Positions 35,450-44,890 of a DNA stretch of 64,000 nt are shown here, one piece after another (the first letter of the stretch is position 1; every line of letters begins with the position of its first letter). Position numbers and translations under genes: made by a program. The notes beneath the pieces were generated by a model, which had not been told where the DNA came from, searched no databases, and saw nothing but the letters and a program-made list of their open reading frames with translations. Source of the DNA: Pseudomonadota bacterium (GTDB lineage Bacteria > Pseudomonadota > Gammaproteobacteria > Burkholderiales > Gallionellaceae); NCBI GenBank assembly GCA_021848465.1, contig JAJZUP010000001.1, forward strand, positions 372,001 through 436,000, given 5' to 3'.

Positions 35450-36775
35450 TTATTCCACCAGCTCGCCGCGCAGCGTGTGCATGGACACGGAGGCGATGCG
35501 TACGCTGACAAACTTGCCGACCAGGTGCGCCGGGCCGGCAAAGTTCACCACGCGGTTGTTGTCGGTACGGCCCGCCAGTTCGCGCTCGTCCTTCTTCGAA
35601 ATGTTTTCCACCATCACGCGCTGAACCGAGCCCACCATCTTCTCGCTGTACATCTGCTCCAGTTCGTCGATGCGCTTTTGCAGGCGGCGCAGGCGTTCCA
35701 TCTTGGTTTCATGCGCGGTGTCGTCCGTCATGTCGGCGGCTGGCGTACCGGGGCGCGGGCTGTACAGGAAGCTGAAGCTCACATCGAACTGCACCTCGTC
35801 GATCAGCTTCATGGTGGCCTCGAAATCGCTCTCGGTTTCGCCGGGGAAGCCGACGATGAAGTCGGAGGTAATCGAAATGTCCGGGCGCACTGCACGCAGC
35901 TTGCGCACGATAGATTTGAATTCCAGCGCGGTGTAGCCGCGCTTCATCGCCGTCAGCACACGGTCGGAACCGGCCTGCACCGGCAGGTGCAAGTGGCTGG
36001 AAAGCTTGGGTGTGTCGGCATACAGCTCGATCAGGCGCGCGGACATTTCACGCGGGTGCGAGGTCATGTAGCGGATGCGCTGCACCCCGTCCAGCGCGGC
36101 AATCGCGCGGATCAGGAAGGCCAGGTCCACCGTGTCGCCTTCGCCGGTTTCGCCGGCGTAGGCATTCACGTTCTGGCCGAGCAGCGTGATTTCCCCTACT
36201 CCCTGCGCCACCAGGCCGCGCACGTCGCGCAGCACAGCGTCCAGCGGGCGTGAAATTTCCTCGCCGCGCGTATAAGGCACCACGCAGAACGTACAGTACT
36301 TGCTGCACCCTTCCATGATCGAAACAAAGGCGGAGCCGGAATTGGCCTGCTGTTCCGGCAGGCGGTCGAATTTCTCGATTTCCGGGAAGCTGATGTCGAT
36401 CTGCGAGCGGCCACTGCTGCGCCGTGCCGCAATCAGTTCGGGCAGGCGGTGCAGGGTTTGCGGTCCGAACACCACATCCACGAACGGCGCGCGCTGGAAA
36501 ATTGTTTCGCCTTCCTGGCTGGCCACGCAGCCGCCCACACCGATGATCAGGTCCGGCTTGTTCAGCTTCAGCGCACGCAGGCGGCCCAGGTCGGAAAACA
36601 CCTTGTCCTCCGCCTTCTCGCGGATCGAGCAGGTGTTCAGCAGGATGATGTCGGCGTCTTCCGGTTGTTCGGTCGGTTCGGTGCTTTCGGCCGCGCGCAG
36701 TACATCTACGATCTTGTCCGAATCGTATTCGTTCATCTGGCAGCCAAACGTCTTGATAAAAAGTTTCTTGCTCAC
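35450..36775 (-). CDS. miaB: tRNA-2-methylthio-N6-dimethylallyladenosine synthase MiaB
   Basis: This 441-aa radical-SAM methylthiotransferase starts [20 protein letters not shown]. The N-terminal UPF0004 domain carries cluster cysteines (G-C-Q-M-N, N-T-C-S, G-C-V-A), the radical-SAM motif is C-S-K-Y-C-T-F-C, and a TRAM domain closes the protein. It adds the ms2 group to i6A37 of tRNAs. Length is normal. A TATAAT promoter is seen about 120 nt upstream. Confidence 0.97.
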   Translation of the reverse strand: MSKKLFIKTFGCQMNEYDSDKIVDVLRAAESTEPTEQPEDADIILLNTCSIREKAEDKVFSDLGRLRALKLNKPDLIIGVGGCVASQEGETIFQRAPFVDVVFGPQTLHRLPELIAARRSSGRSQIDISFPEIEKFDRLPEQQANSGSAFVSIMEGCSKYCTFCVVPYTRGEEISRPLDAVLRDVRGLVAQGVGEITLLGQNVNAYAGETGEGDTVDLAFLIRAIAALDGVQRIRYMTSHPREMSARLIELYADTPKLSSHLHLPVQAGSDRVLTAMKRGYTALEFKSIVRKLRAVRPDISITSDFIVGFPGETESDFEATMKLIDEVQFDVSFSFLYSPRPGTPAADMTDDTAHETKMERLRRLQKRIDELEQMYSEKMVGSVQRVMVENISKKDERELAGRTDNNRVVNFAGPAHLVGKFVSVRIASVSMHTLRGELVE

Positions 36776-36893
36776 GAAATGCCTCTTGCGTGCTGGACAG
36801 TGGGTTGCATCATGATTTCATTGCGGCCTGCGGCAGGGGATGAAAGCTCATCCAACGGCCGGGCGGGTGAGAAATTACTTGCTTCTGGCGCGG

Positions 36894-36923
36894 ATTATAC
36901 TAGGATTGCGCAGGAAGGTTTAA
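36894..36923 (-). promoter_or_regulatory. Candidate sigma-70 promoter for miaB
   Basis: On the minus strand TTAAAC (36918-36923) and a perfect TATAAT (36894-36899) are separated by 18 nt. The transcript would carry a leader of ~110 nt before miaB. No other plausible promoter is visible. Confidence 0.45.
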
Positions 36924-36943
36924 CCGGAACGGGAGCATACACC

Positions 36944-37045
36944 GTGCACATCATGAGCATCCTCAGCACCATCTTTGCCATTGCGTTGTTCGTCATCGTC
37001 ATCGGCTTCGCCTTTTCGATGATCAAGGATCTGTTCAAACAGTAA
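36944..37045 (+). CDS. Small (33-aa) single-span membrane protein
   Basis: A GTG start at 36944, with GGGAG 8 nt upstream, reads MHIMSILSTIFAIALFVIVI then GFAFSMIKDLFKQ. One clean transmembrane helix and a short basic tail are visible; an ATG at 36953 would give 30 aa. No family is recognised. It sits alone between the miaB promoter region and the acyltransferase gene. Compositional bias alone could create such a frame, so moderate doubt remains. Confidence 0.4.
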   Translation: MHIMSILSTIFAIALFVIVIGFAFSMIKDLFKQ

Positions 37046-37201
37046 GCGCCAGCCCGCAGACTGGCGACATCCCCCTTCGCTCGGGTATACTCGCGGCAAA
37101 TCAAGTTGATGGAATGAGTTTCGGCACGCAGTGCTGGCGTTGAAGATGCAGAAAATAATCGTTGAAGCTGTTCCCGCTCCAAGTCGCTTCCCGGATTTCC
37201 C

Positions 37202-38071
37202 ATGCTGACCCGTTTCGGTGTTTTCCTGTTGTGGCTGATGCATTTCCTGCCGCTTCCGGTGCTTTCCAGGATCGGCGAGGCGATCGGCATGCTGGCGTAC
37301 CGGCTGGCGGCCGAGCGGCGCAATGTCGGCCGCATCAACCTGCGCCTGTGCTTTCCGGAGATGAGCGCAGCGCAGCGTGAGCACCTGCTGCGCGAACATT
37401 TCAAGATGTTTGCGCGCGGCCTGTTCGAGCGCACCATCCTGTTCTGGGCCAGTCCCGAGCGCATTTGCCGCCTGATCAAGGTCGAAGGCATAGAGCATTT
37501 CCAGGCGCTGCAGGGCAAGCCTGCGATCCTGCTGACGCCGCATTTTGTCGGCATCGATATTGCCGGTTCCTGGATTTCGCAGCAGGTGGACGCGATCAGC
37601 GTCTACTCCAACCAGAAAAACCAGTACCTGAACGACCTGCTGTACAACAAGCGCATCCGCTTCCGCAAACAACTGATTTACTCGCGTCTGCAAGGTTTGC
37701 GCCCCATCATCAAGGGGCTGCGCGAAGGCAAGCCGTTCTTCTACCTGCCCGATCAGGACCAGACCGTGAAGGATGGCGCGTTCATCCCGTTTTTCAAGGT
37801 GCCGGCGGCGACCATCACCGCGTTGCCGCGCCTGGCTGAAATGACGCATGCTGTGGTGGTGCCGTGCGTAGCGCGCCTGTTGCCGGGCGGCAAAGGTTAT
37901 GTGCTGACGTTTTACCCGGCCTGGGACAACTACCCGACCGGTGATGTGATCGCTGATACCCGGCGTATGAATGAATTTATCGAGCAGCGCGTACTGGAAA
38001 TCCCGGAACAATACTTCTGGCTGCACAAGCGTTTCAAGACGCGCCCGCCCGGAGAGCCGGAGTTGTATTGA
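37202..38071 (+). CDS. LpxL/HtrB-family lipid A acyltransferase
   Basis: This 289-aa protein has an N-terminal membrane anchor and the acyltransferase H-x4-D motif (H-F-V-G-I-D, ~residues 117-122), then L-P-D-Q-D and F-F-K-V-P-A-A-T. Such enzymes add secondary acyl chains to lipid A at the inner membrane. It cannot be assigned to LpxL or LpxM specifically. Length is normal (~300). A TATACT box at 37086-37091 could be its -10. Confidence 0.9.
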   Translation: MLTRFGVFLLWLMHFLPLPVLSRIGEAIGMLAYRLAAERRNVGRINLRLCFPEMSAAQREHLLREHFKMFARGLFERTILFWASPERICRLIKVEGIEHFQALQGKPAILLTPHFVGIDIAGSWISQQVDAISVYSNQKNQYLNDLLYNKRIRFRKQLIYSRLQGLRPIIKGLREGKPFFYLPDQDQTVKDGAFIPFFKVPAATITALPRLAEMTHAVVVPCVARLLPGGKGYVLTFYPAWDNYPTGDVIADTRRMNEFIEQRVLEIPEQYFWLHKRFKTRPPGEPELY

Positions 38072-38099
38072 TGCGGGTTTCCTGTGCCCGGGCGTGCAG

Positions 38100-38273
38100 C
38101 TAGGCCCAGGTGTCGTCGTCCCTGAATGCCCGTGTCAGGAAAGCCAGCAGGGCAACTGCCAGCAGCAGATGAATGGCCCCACCCAGTGTGTGCGACGTGG
38201 ATACGCCGAGCAGCCACAACAGCGGCATCACAATCGCAATCGTGATTAGCGCATTATTTAATTTCATATCCAT
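38100..38273 (-). CDS. lmo0937/DUF5670-like small membrane protein
   Basis: This 57-aa protein reads MDMKLNNALITIAIVMPLLW and continues L-L-G-V-S-T-S-H-T-L-G-G-A-I-H-L-L-L. Two hydrophobic helices and the W-L-L-G-x-x-x-S-x-T-x-G-G-x-I-H pattern match the lmo0937 family. Function is unknown. Starts at 38294, 38273 and 38267 are possible; all lie inside the 3' end of the glycosyltransferase gene in another frame, so expression may depend on that gene. Confidence 0.65.
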   Translation of the reverse strand: MDMKLNNALITIAIVMPLLWLLGVSTSHTLGGAIHLLLAVALLAFLTRAFRDDDTWA

Positions 38274-39456
38274 TGCCAAGCTGTGAATCCGCATGCTCCG
38301 GGCTTGGGCCTCCCTCCTTCATTGAATACAAAATACCTTCATACTCATGAGCGACACTGCGCCAGGTTCTTTCAAACCTTGGTGGTAATTCTGTACGACG
38401 CAACTGGCTGTCAACAGCCTGAGCCCATTCATTGACAGAGGCATCGAGAGACAGGACTGCGCCCGAGGCGGGTGCAACGTCCATGCTGGCGCCGCACGCG
38501 CTGGAGATGACCACTGGCACTTGAGCGGCCATGGCTTCGCTGATAACCATGCCATACGGCTCGGATCTGGCGGGATGCAGCAATATATCGAAGTCGGAAA
38601 ACTCTACATGGTTGTCCCATTCTTTCAGCAGGTAGCCGGTGCCGTTCCAGTCACCGAACAGATGCTGCACATCATGCGGATTGGGACCCATCACAATGAA
38701 CTGCAAATCCGGCCGCGTACGGCGAAGGTGCGCAACGATTGAAACCGCGAGTGGCAGTCCTTTGCGCTTCCATTCCTTTCCGACAAATCCGATTACGCCG
38801 CCGTTCGCAGCCACGTTGCGAGGCGCGCGGCCCGAATCCGATTTAATGCCCGGGGTAACCGGCGCGGATAGCTTGTGCGCAAACATTGGATAGTATTGAG
38901 CGAGCTGTCGTTTCATCAATTCCGAATTCGGAACAATGCATTTGGCGACGGCCAGTTCGCGCCGCTCCAAATACAGGTTCATGGCAACCCGGAGGGAAAT
39001 CAAGCGCCACCAGGGGCGCTCAAGAACCGGCGCAAACAATGCACCATGAAAAGTGGTGATGTCATGGAAGCCGATGCGTTCATGGCTGTGGATGATCGCA
39101 TCATGATGCGGGATGGCAGCGAGCCATTTCTGTGCGCGCCAGCCAAAGCGGAGTGCCGCCAGCCAGCGCGGCCGCGCAGCAATTTGTCCCAGCGCATGCA
39201 CCTCAATACCCAAAGGAATTGCGCCATGACAGCTTTCGCAGACTACCGTGACCCGGTGCCCGAGCATATGCTGTTGGGCGGTAAGTTCCCAGACATAGCG
39301 CTCCATGCCGCCAACCGGCCCATATCTGCGAACGATATGTAACAGGTGCAACCGCTTGGGAAATGGGTCATGAAGTTTCAAGTAGCCCCCAATTTTGCCG
39401 ATCAAGCCGTAGTGATCCGCAGTGAAAAATGACCGGCGAGCGCGCAATTGATTCAA
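38254..39456 (-). CDS. Glycosyltransferase family 4 (GT-B)
   Basis: The core from about residue 36 (L-H-L-L-H-I-V-R-R-Y-G-P-V-G-G-M-E-R-Y) through the nucleotide-sugar motif E-P-Y-G-M-V-I-S-E-A (E-x7-E) is a GT4 enzyme, probably for lipopolysaccharide or exopolysaccharide sugars. Length 400 aa. The start is uncertain: TTG at 39456 gives an N-terminal extension of ~35 residues not typical of the family, and no good ATG exists near the core. It stands next to an LpxL-family gene, which supports an envelope role. Confidence 0.85.
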   Translation of the reverse strand: MNQLRARRSFFTADHYGLIGKIGGYLKLHDPFPKRLHLLHIVRRYGPVGGMERYVWELTAQQHMLGHRVTVVCESCHGAIPLGIEVHALGQIAARPRWLAALRFGWRAQKWLAAIPHHDAIIHSHERIGFHDITTFHGALFAPVLERPWWRLISLRVAMNLYLERRELAVAKCIVPNSELMKRQLAQYYPMFAHKLSAPVTPGIKSDSGRAPRNVAANGGVIGFVGKEWKRKGLPLAVSIVAHLRRTRPDLQFIVMGPNPHDVQHLFGDWNGTGYLLKEWDNHVEFSDFDILLHPARSEPYGMVISEAMAAQVPVVISSACGASMDVAPASGAVLSLDASVNEWAQAVDSQLRRTELPPRFERTWRSVAHEYEGILYSMKEGGPSPEHADSQLGNGYEIK

Positions 39457-39778
39457 GCGCTCTATCCGATCAGTTAAACCATTTCGGGCAGTCTATAAAA
39501 CCGGCGCAATCTTGAGAGTAATTTTGCAAAGATTTACAAGCGGAGCTGCGGGCTGGTGGGAGGCGAGCAGTCTAAAAGGATGCCAGAGCCTGTTTATTAC
39601 ATGGCAGAACAAGGGCCCATGCTGGTTTAAGCAAGTCTGGCGGTGTCGCTATCCTTAGGGGAGACTTCATTCGGTGACAGCTCAATGTACTGCCAAATTT
39701 TGAGCAGGGGGAAACAATCAGTGGCTGCTCGGCTTGATAAGTACAATATCCGCTTAATGCGAATGAAACGGAGAGTTG
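39457..39778. other. Gap between defence island and glycosyltransferase; island edge
   Basis: No gene, RNA or terminator is recognisable in these 322 nt. It lies downstream of hsdR and upstream of the glycosyltransferase, both minus strand. At 39554-39566 there is a short stretch (TGGTGGGAGGCGA) that resembles the 3' end of the tRNA-Ala gene at 50190, differing by one inserted G, possibly a worn attachment site; chance similarity is not excluded. Confidence 0.35.
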
Positions 39779-42700
39779 CTACGGTTTAGCTGAAGGGTTG
39801 GTTTTGAGCCGCAGGTAAACCTTCCTGGAAATCCACTCTGAAACCATGGCCTGAAAATCCCGTTCATTCATGAAGCGGGCATAAATATCTTCGTTCTGCT
39901 CCATGCGTTCAATGAACAGGGTTTCCAGCAGGTTGGCAAACAGCAGCGAGAATTTCTCTTCCGGGTTGACGGCGGCCGCCTCGCGCAAGGAGCCATCCTC
40001 GACGGCAGCCTCGATAATCTGGTCGAAGAACAATTGATCGGCATCGGTAAAGTCGGTGCCGAAACGCTCGTTGATGACATCAATCAACCGGGACAGGGGG
40101 ACATCCTCGTCGCGGGCGATGCCCGTCCCCACATCGCGCGGGCCATCCAACGGCGCTGCCTTGCCTTCGCGCAAGCTGATCGAGCCTTCGCTGATCTTTT
40201 GCAGCCGGTAATATTCCAGCCGCACCTCGTCGTCGAAACTGTAGCTCTGGCCGCTGTTGCGTTTGGGCAGCTTGGGCGACAGGAATCTCAGGAAAGTATA
40301 AAGCCGCTCCAGGTCGGAATCCTGGTACGGCACCACCTGTGACAAGAACGCATACAGATTGCGGAACGCATGCAGCTTGCCGCGCCACAGCTCGGCCTGT
40401 TCTTCGTCTTCCGCCTGCAATGCCTTGAAGCGATCCACCGCCGGATCGAGCGCGGCATTCATCGTCTGGTGATCGGCAGCGCTTTGCCGTTGTTTGGGTT
40501 TGAAATAGACAGCGATGAAACGTTGCACCTCTTCCGGCAGGTAGATACCCGAGGCATCCAGTTCCGCCTTGATGGCATACATCTGGTTGGGGTCGGCCTC
40601 TTCGCCCATCTCGGAACCTTCGTAATATTGCTTGAAGGCGTCCTTGATTTCCTCGCGGTCATTCACGAAATCCAGCACAAAGGTATCTTCCTTGAGCGGG
40701 TGCATGCGGTTCAGCCGCGACAAAGTTTGCACCGCCTGGATGCCCGCCAGGCGCTTGTCCACATACATGGTATGCAACAGGGGCTGGTCGAAGCCGGTCT
40801 GGTATTTCTCCGCCACCAGCAGCACCTGGAATTCCGGGGTATCGAATTTTTCCGGCAGTTCGATTTCCTTGATGCCGCCGTTCATGCCGGTTTCCGTCCA
40901 GGTCTTCTCCGGCAACTCGTCGTCCACCACCTCGCCGGAGAAAGCTACCAGCGTCTTGATCCAGCTATAGCCCTTCTCGCGGATATAGGCATCGAAGGCC
41001 AGCTTGTAGCGCACCGCCTCCAGCCGCGAACCCGTTACCACCATGGCCTTGGCCTTGCCGCCTATCCTGTGGCGCGTGGCGGCATTGAAATGCTCGACCA
41101 TCACTTCGGTCTTCTGCGCGATGTTGTAGGGGTGTAAACGCATGAAACGGGCCAGCGCCTTGGCCGCCTGCTTGCGCTCTACATTCGGGTCTTCCTCGCT
41201 CGCCTTGACCAGCTTGTAGTAAGTCGCATAGGTCGTGTAGTGCTTCAGCACATCCATGATGAAGCCTTCCTCAATGGCCTGCTTCATGGTGTAGCGATGG
41301 AAAGGCTGGCCGCTCTTGCCCGCCTCGTCGCGCCCGAACACAGCCAGGGTCTTGTGCTTGGGCGTGGCGGTGAAGGCGAAGAAACTGAGATTGGCCTGGC
41401 GCCCGCGCTTGGCCATGCTGCGGTAAAGCTCGTCCAGATTTTCGACGCCTTCCTCCACGGCATAGCGTGCTGCCTCTTGCCGCAACACATTGCCGCCCAG
41501 CACCTCCTTGAGGTCGGTCGCCGTCTCGCCGGATTGCGAGCTGTGCGCCTCGTCGATGATTACCGCACACCGGCGCGTCGGCAGCACGCCGTCGAATTGC
41601 TCCCCTCCCTCGCCAGCGGGGCCGGGGGAGAGGGCGCCTTTCTCCTCCGCCATCTTGACCAATTGCCGCGCCACGAAGGGAAACTTCTGCAAGGTGGAAA
41701 TGATGATAGGCACGCTGTTGCTCAGCGCCTCAGCAAGCTGCCGAGAATCTTCGTCGATTTTCTGCACCACGCCTTGCCGGTGCTCGAACTGATAGATGGT
41801 GTCCTGCAACTGCCGATCCAGCACGCGGCGGTCGGTGATCACGATCACCGAATCGAACACCTTATGATCGTCCGCGTCGTGCAGCGAAGCCAGGCGGTGC
41901 GCCAGCCAGCCGATGGTATTGCTCTTGCCGCTGCCTGCCGAATGCTCCACCAGGTAATTGTGTCCGGGCCCTTCCGCGCGCGCCGCCTGCTCCAATTGGC
42001 GCACCGCCTGCAACTGGTGGTAGCGCGGAAAGATTATGCTTTCCTTTTTGATCCTGCGCCCGTCGTCGGTGCGTTTTTCTTCCACCTGCAAATGCATGAA
42101 GCGCGCAAAAATATCCAGCAGGCTATCGCGCTGCCACACCTCTTCCCACAGGTAAGCGGTGCGATAAGCGCGTCCCGCCGGGTCGGGCGGATTGCCCGCA
42201 CCGCCGCCCAGCCCCTTGTTGAACGGCAGAAAATGCGTGGCGCCACCCGCCAGCCGCGTGGTCATGTACACCTGCTCGGTATCCACCGCAAAGTGCACCA
42301 GCGCGCGGCGCTTGAACTCGAACAGCGGCTCGCGGTGATCGCGGTCGTGCTGGTATTGGGTAATCGCGTTCGTCACCGTCTGCCCCGTCATCGGGTTTTT
42401 CAGCTCGGCGGTAATCACCGGAATACCGTTGATGGAAAGCACCAGGTCCAGCTCATTGGTGTTGCGCAGGCTGTAGCGCAACTGCCGGGTAACGCACACG
42501 CGGTTGGCCGCGTACTGCGCCGCCAGCTCCGGGTTCATGCCGTGAGCAGGCTTGAAATAAGCCACCCGCAAAGTGCGGCCATAACACTTGAAACCATCGC
42601 GCAGCACCGCCAGCGCGCCGTATGTATCGAGCCAATGGGTCAGGTCTTTCAGCACGATTGCATCGGTGTTGGCGCTGTGCAGCGCTTCGAGCCTGCCCCA

Positions 42701-42859
42701 TTCCTTGGCTTGGGTGGCGCGGATGAAATCCAGCGTTGCGCCGGCAAACAGGGCGCGTTCGGCATCGTAGTCTGCCGCAGGAAGCGCAGCGTAACCGTTG
42801 GCGAGGAGATGGGATTCGATGACGGACTCGAAGGCGACTTCCTGATGGCGCTGGTTCAT
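39779..42859 (-). CDS. hsdR: Type I restriction endonuclease subunit R
   Basis: This 1026-aa protein has the N-terminal nuclease domain with the PD-(D/E)xK element E-L-D-L-V...I-T-A-E-L-K-N-P (~135-160), the DEAD-like motor with Walker A H-S-A-G-S-G-K-S (Lys312), I-I-D-E-A-H and later helicase motifs, and a C-terminal helical region. It cleaves DNA after ATP-driven translocation in complex with HsdM/HsdS. Length is normal. Its ATG overlaps the HNH gene by 4 nt. It is the last gene of the six-gene operon. No frameshift is visible. Confidence 0.95.
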   Translation of the reverse strand: MNQRHQEVAFESVIESHLLANGYAALPAADYDAERALFAGATLDFIRATQAKEWGRLEALHSANTDAIVLKDLTHWLDTYGALAVLRDGFKCYGRTLRVAYFKPAHGMNPELAAQYAANRVCVTRQLRYSLRNTNELDLVLSINGIPVITAELKNPMTGQTVTNAITQYQHDRDHREPLFEFKRRALVHFAVDTEQVYMTTRLAGGATHFLPFNKGLGGGAGNPPDPAGRAYRTAYLWEEVWQRDSLLDIFARFMHLQVEEKRTDDGRRIKKESIIFPRYHQLQAVRQLEQAARAEGPGHNYLVEHSAGSGKSNTIGWLAHRLASLHDADDHKVFDSVIVITDRRVLDRQLQDTIYQFEHRQGVVQKIDEDSRQLAEALSNSVPIIISTLQKFPFVARQLVKMAEEKGALSPGPAGEGGEQFDGVLPTRRCAVIIDEAHSSQSGETATDLKEVLGGNVLRQEAARYAVEEGVENLDELYRSMAKRGRQANLSFFAFTATPKHKTLAVFGRDEAGKSGQPFHRYTMKQAIEEGFIMDVLKHYTTYATYYKLVKASEEDPNVERKQAAKALARFMRLHPYNIAQKTEVMVEHFNAATRHRIGGKAKAMVVTGSRLEAVRYKLAFDAYIREKGYSWIKTLVAFSGEVVDDELPEKTWTETGMNGGIKEIELPEKFDTPEFQVLLVAEKYQTGFDQPLLHTMYVDKRLAGIQAVQTLSRLNRMHPLKEDTFVLDFVNDREEIKDAFKQYYEGSEMGEEADPNQMYAIKAELDASGIYLPEEVQRFIAVYFKPKQRQSAADHQTMNAALDPAVDRFKALQAEDEEQAELWRGKLHAFRNLYAFLSQVVPYQDSDLERLYTFLRFLSPKLPKRNSGQSYSFDDEVRLEYYRLQKISEGSISLREGKAAPLDGPRDVGTGIARDEDVPLSRLIDVINERFGTDFTDADQLFFDQIIEAAVEDGSLREAAAVNPEEKFSLLFANLLETLFIERMEQNEDIYARFMNERDFQAMVSEWISRKVYLRLKTNPSAKP

Positions 42860-43629
42860 GATTTACTCCCATGCGGTAAAGCATCCGGGTTAGGGGCGGG
42901 TGATATTGCCGCAGTTGTTACCGGATCGAAGCAACCACTATCCTGGGTCCCTCGAAATGCACTTATAAGGCGACCTCGCATATCGCTATCGTTCTCAAAC
43001 ACTTTCATCCATATACTGAAAAAGCCGTGAGCGAGCGCAGTACGAACAGCCCCATTTCGAATGCGTTGATTATGTGGTTCTGCATCAACATCTTCCTTTG
43101 CTGACCGTGCAAGTAGCCAGGCATTCATCCGTTGCCCGACTCTCTCTAACGCAATTGCTCGTTGATTGTCATCCAAACTTTGTGTTGCCGCCTTATCTAG
43201 TCCGGTGATGGAAAGAGTTTTTTCGGCAAGAGGTGCCGATGGCCCAGTTAGTGCAATAGAGACGATGCCATCTTGATCGTAGTTGAATGCAATGAATGTG
43301 TTGTCACGATCTGGAAGTAGTAAATCACTAAGCAGGACGTCTTCGTCACCCTTGGTCGAGTTGCAATTGACACATGCAAGCAGAAAGTTTTCCCATTTCC
43401 CCTTCAAATGAGCATAGGGTTGTATCAATCCCACTGTTAAACCTTTGGGTTGTATATGCTCGACAGCAAGATTTGTGCTGATCGGCCGCTCACAATAGCT
43501 ACAGTAGTTGGCAACTTGAGTCTGTCCATACCACCCACTGCCTATACGACTTACTAAATATACTTTTGCATCGGCATAATCATTAAAGTCATTTCCAATA
43601 GGGCTTGCGCCTCGTTTCACTGGCCGCAT
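42856..43629 (-). CDS. HNH endonuclease, PtuB-like (Septu effector candidate)
   Basis: This 257-aa protein has an HNH fold: C43-x2-C46, V-E-H (His58), C86-x2-C89 with following Asn90, and S-T-K-G, the pattern of HNH nucleases with structural zinc. In Septu systems such a nuclease (PtuB) is encoded directly downstream of an SMC-like ATPase (PtuA), exactly as here. The gene is 4 nt after the ATPase and overlaps hsdR by 4 nt. Retron Ec78-type effectors are related, but no reverse transcriptase is present. Identity as PtuB is by motif and pairing, not by alignment. Confidence 0.8.
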   Translation of the reverse strand: MRPVKRGASPIGNDFNDYADAKVYLVSRIGSGWYGQTQVANYCSYCERPISTNLAVEHIQPKGLTVGLIQPYAHLKGKWENFLLACVNCNSTKGDEDVLLSDLLLPDRDNTFIAFNYDQDGIVSIALTGPSAPLAEKTLSITGLDKAATQSLDDNQRAIALERVGQRMNAWLLARSAKEDVDAEPHNQRIRNGAVRTALAHGFFSIWMKVFENDSDMRGRLISAFRGTQDSGCFDPVTTAAISPAPNPDALPHGSKS

Positions 43630-43633
43630 TAAC

Positions 43634-44890
43634 TTACTCCCCCAGCGCTGCTGCTCGTTTCATTTCCAGAAATGCCTGAAATGCCGGATTGTCTGCATAT
43701 GGTGAAATAGCTTCAGCCAATCGCTCTTTGTATTGAGCAAGCTTAGTCTCTGGCGCTAAAGAGGCTTCATTGAGGAGTTCGAGGTATGATCTGGCAGCAG
43801 CTCTCATATCCTGATAACGCATGCTTACTTCAGGCCTTTCAACTCCCATAAGAGTTTTTGCAATTTCCTCAACCCCCTTGTTTTCTAGCTGATCCAAAGG
43901 TTGCGCATCCAACAAAATCAATTCGCTGCTTGAATGGGTCGATTGAATAACAAATGGCGAGTGCGTCGTCAGAATGAACTGGATTCGAGGAAATGTGCGA
44001 CGTAGTTTTTCCACGATTTCGCGTTGCCACTTCGGATGCAGGTGTAGCTCTATCTCGTCAATCAAAACCACCCCTGCACCTTGGAGCGGATCATCCAACC
44101 CTGGGTTTGCTAAGGTAAGTCGTCGTATGAGGTCCATCAACATTGCGATTAGAGAGCGCTCGCCGTCCGACAACTGGGCCAAATTCAGCGTACTGCCCTG
44201 TTTCGTTACAACAAGTCTAGGAGGATAACCTTCGGTACGAATATTCTGTATTTCATCAAGGAAGGTCGAGACAGCACGTTGAATTGCAGGGATCAATCTT
44301 TGCGCACGGCGAATGGCCTGCGACTCCCCCCTTTCATCGGCCCCTTCCCATGTATGAAATAGCGGGATGAATTCCTTGAAACTTACAGCACGATTCGATA
44401 GTGCTCCGACATATGCGTCAGTTTGATTCAAGCGCGGAACCAGCAGAGTTCGCCTTGGGGCTTGATAACGGGCTCTGTCCGTCGTGTAGTAAACGACGAT
44501 AGGCGCCTGATCGTCAGATCGCGTTGGATCGCCATAGGCGCGTCGCAACTCATCTTTAAGGGCTCGGGGAAGAATGAACATTTGCCCTGAACTCGGTGTG
44601 TATCCAGTTTTTGTGCTGAGGGTGACGGGGTTGTCGCCTACGGAGGCATTGAGCCAAATCCTTGCTCCATATTCTCCACTTCGAATGTCCTTACGAGACA
44701 TTTTTCTCGTTAGACTTTCAGCAGGTGAAATTTCTGGCAACCAACGGGCGAGAATGAGTGCAATAGCATCCAGAATCGAGGTCTTGCCTCGACCGTTAAT
44801 TCCGGCAATTACGGTAACTCTTGGTGAAAATGAAAACGTACTGTCCTGAAACAGTCTGAAATCCAACAAACGTAGTTCTCGAATAATCAC
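43634..44890 (-). CDS. AAA/ABC-type ATPase, PtuA-like (Septu partner candidate)
   Basis: This 418-aa protein starts (GTG) MIIRELRLLDFRLFQDSTFS and has an N-terminal Walker A G-I-N-G-R-G-K-T-S (30-38), ABC signature L-S-D-G-E-R-S-L, Walker B V-V-L-I-D-E-I-E-L-H-L-H-P and a following T-T-H-S-P-F. This is the AAA_21/RecF-like layout of PtuA. It would sense phage and activate the HNH partner. The GTG start overlaps hsdS by 4 nt (GTGA). Other ATPases with HNH partners exist, so Septu is a probable rather than certain label. Confidence 0.78.
   Translation of the reverse strand: MIIRELRLLDFRLFQDSTFSFSPRVTVIAGINGRGKTSILDAIALILARWLPEISPAESLTRKMSRKDIRSGEYGARIWLNASVGDNPVTLSTKTGYTPSSGQMFILPRALKDELRRAYGDPTRSDDQAPIVVYYTTDRARYQAPRRTLLVPRLNQTDAYVGALSNRAVSFKEFIPLFHTWEGADERGESQAIRRAQRLIPAIQRAVSTFLDEIQNIRTEGYPPRLVVTKQGSTLNLAQLSDGERSLIAMLMDLIRRLTLANPGLDDPLQGAGVVLIDEIELHLHPKWQREIVEKLRRTFPRIQFILTTHSPFVIQSTHSSSELILLDAQPLDQLENKGVEEIAKTLMGVERPEVSMRYQDMRAAARSYLELLNEASLAPETKLAQYKERLAEAISPYADNPAFQAFLEMKRAAALGE

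Noticed and set aside
37046..37070. Short stem CGCCAG/CTGGCG considered as a terminator
   Set aside because: Only six base pairs and no U-tract; kept out of the feature list.
39601..39778. Possible remnant of a transposase gene downstream of hsdR
   Set aside because: No frame in either strand gave a recognisable transposase or IS end.
42453..42884. 143-codon minus-strand frame across the hsdR start
   Set aside because: It is an out-of-frame reading of hsdR and the HNH gene end.
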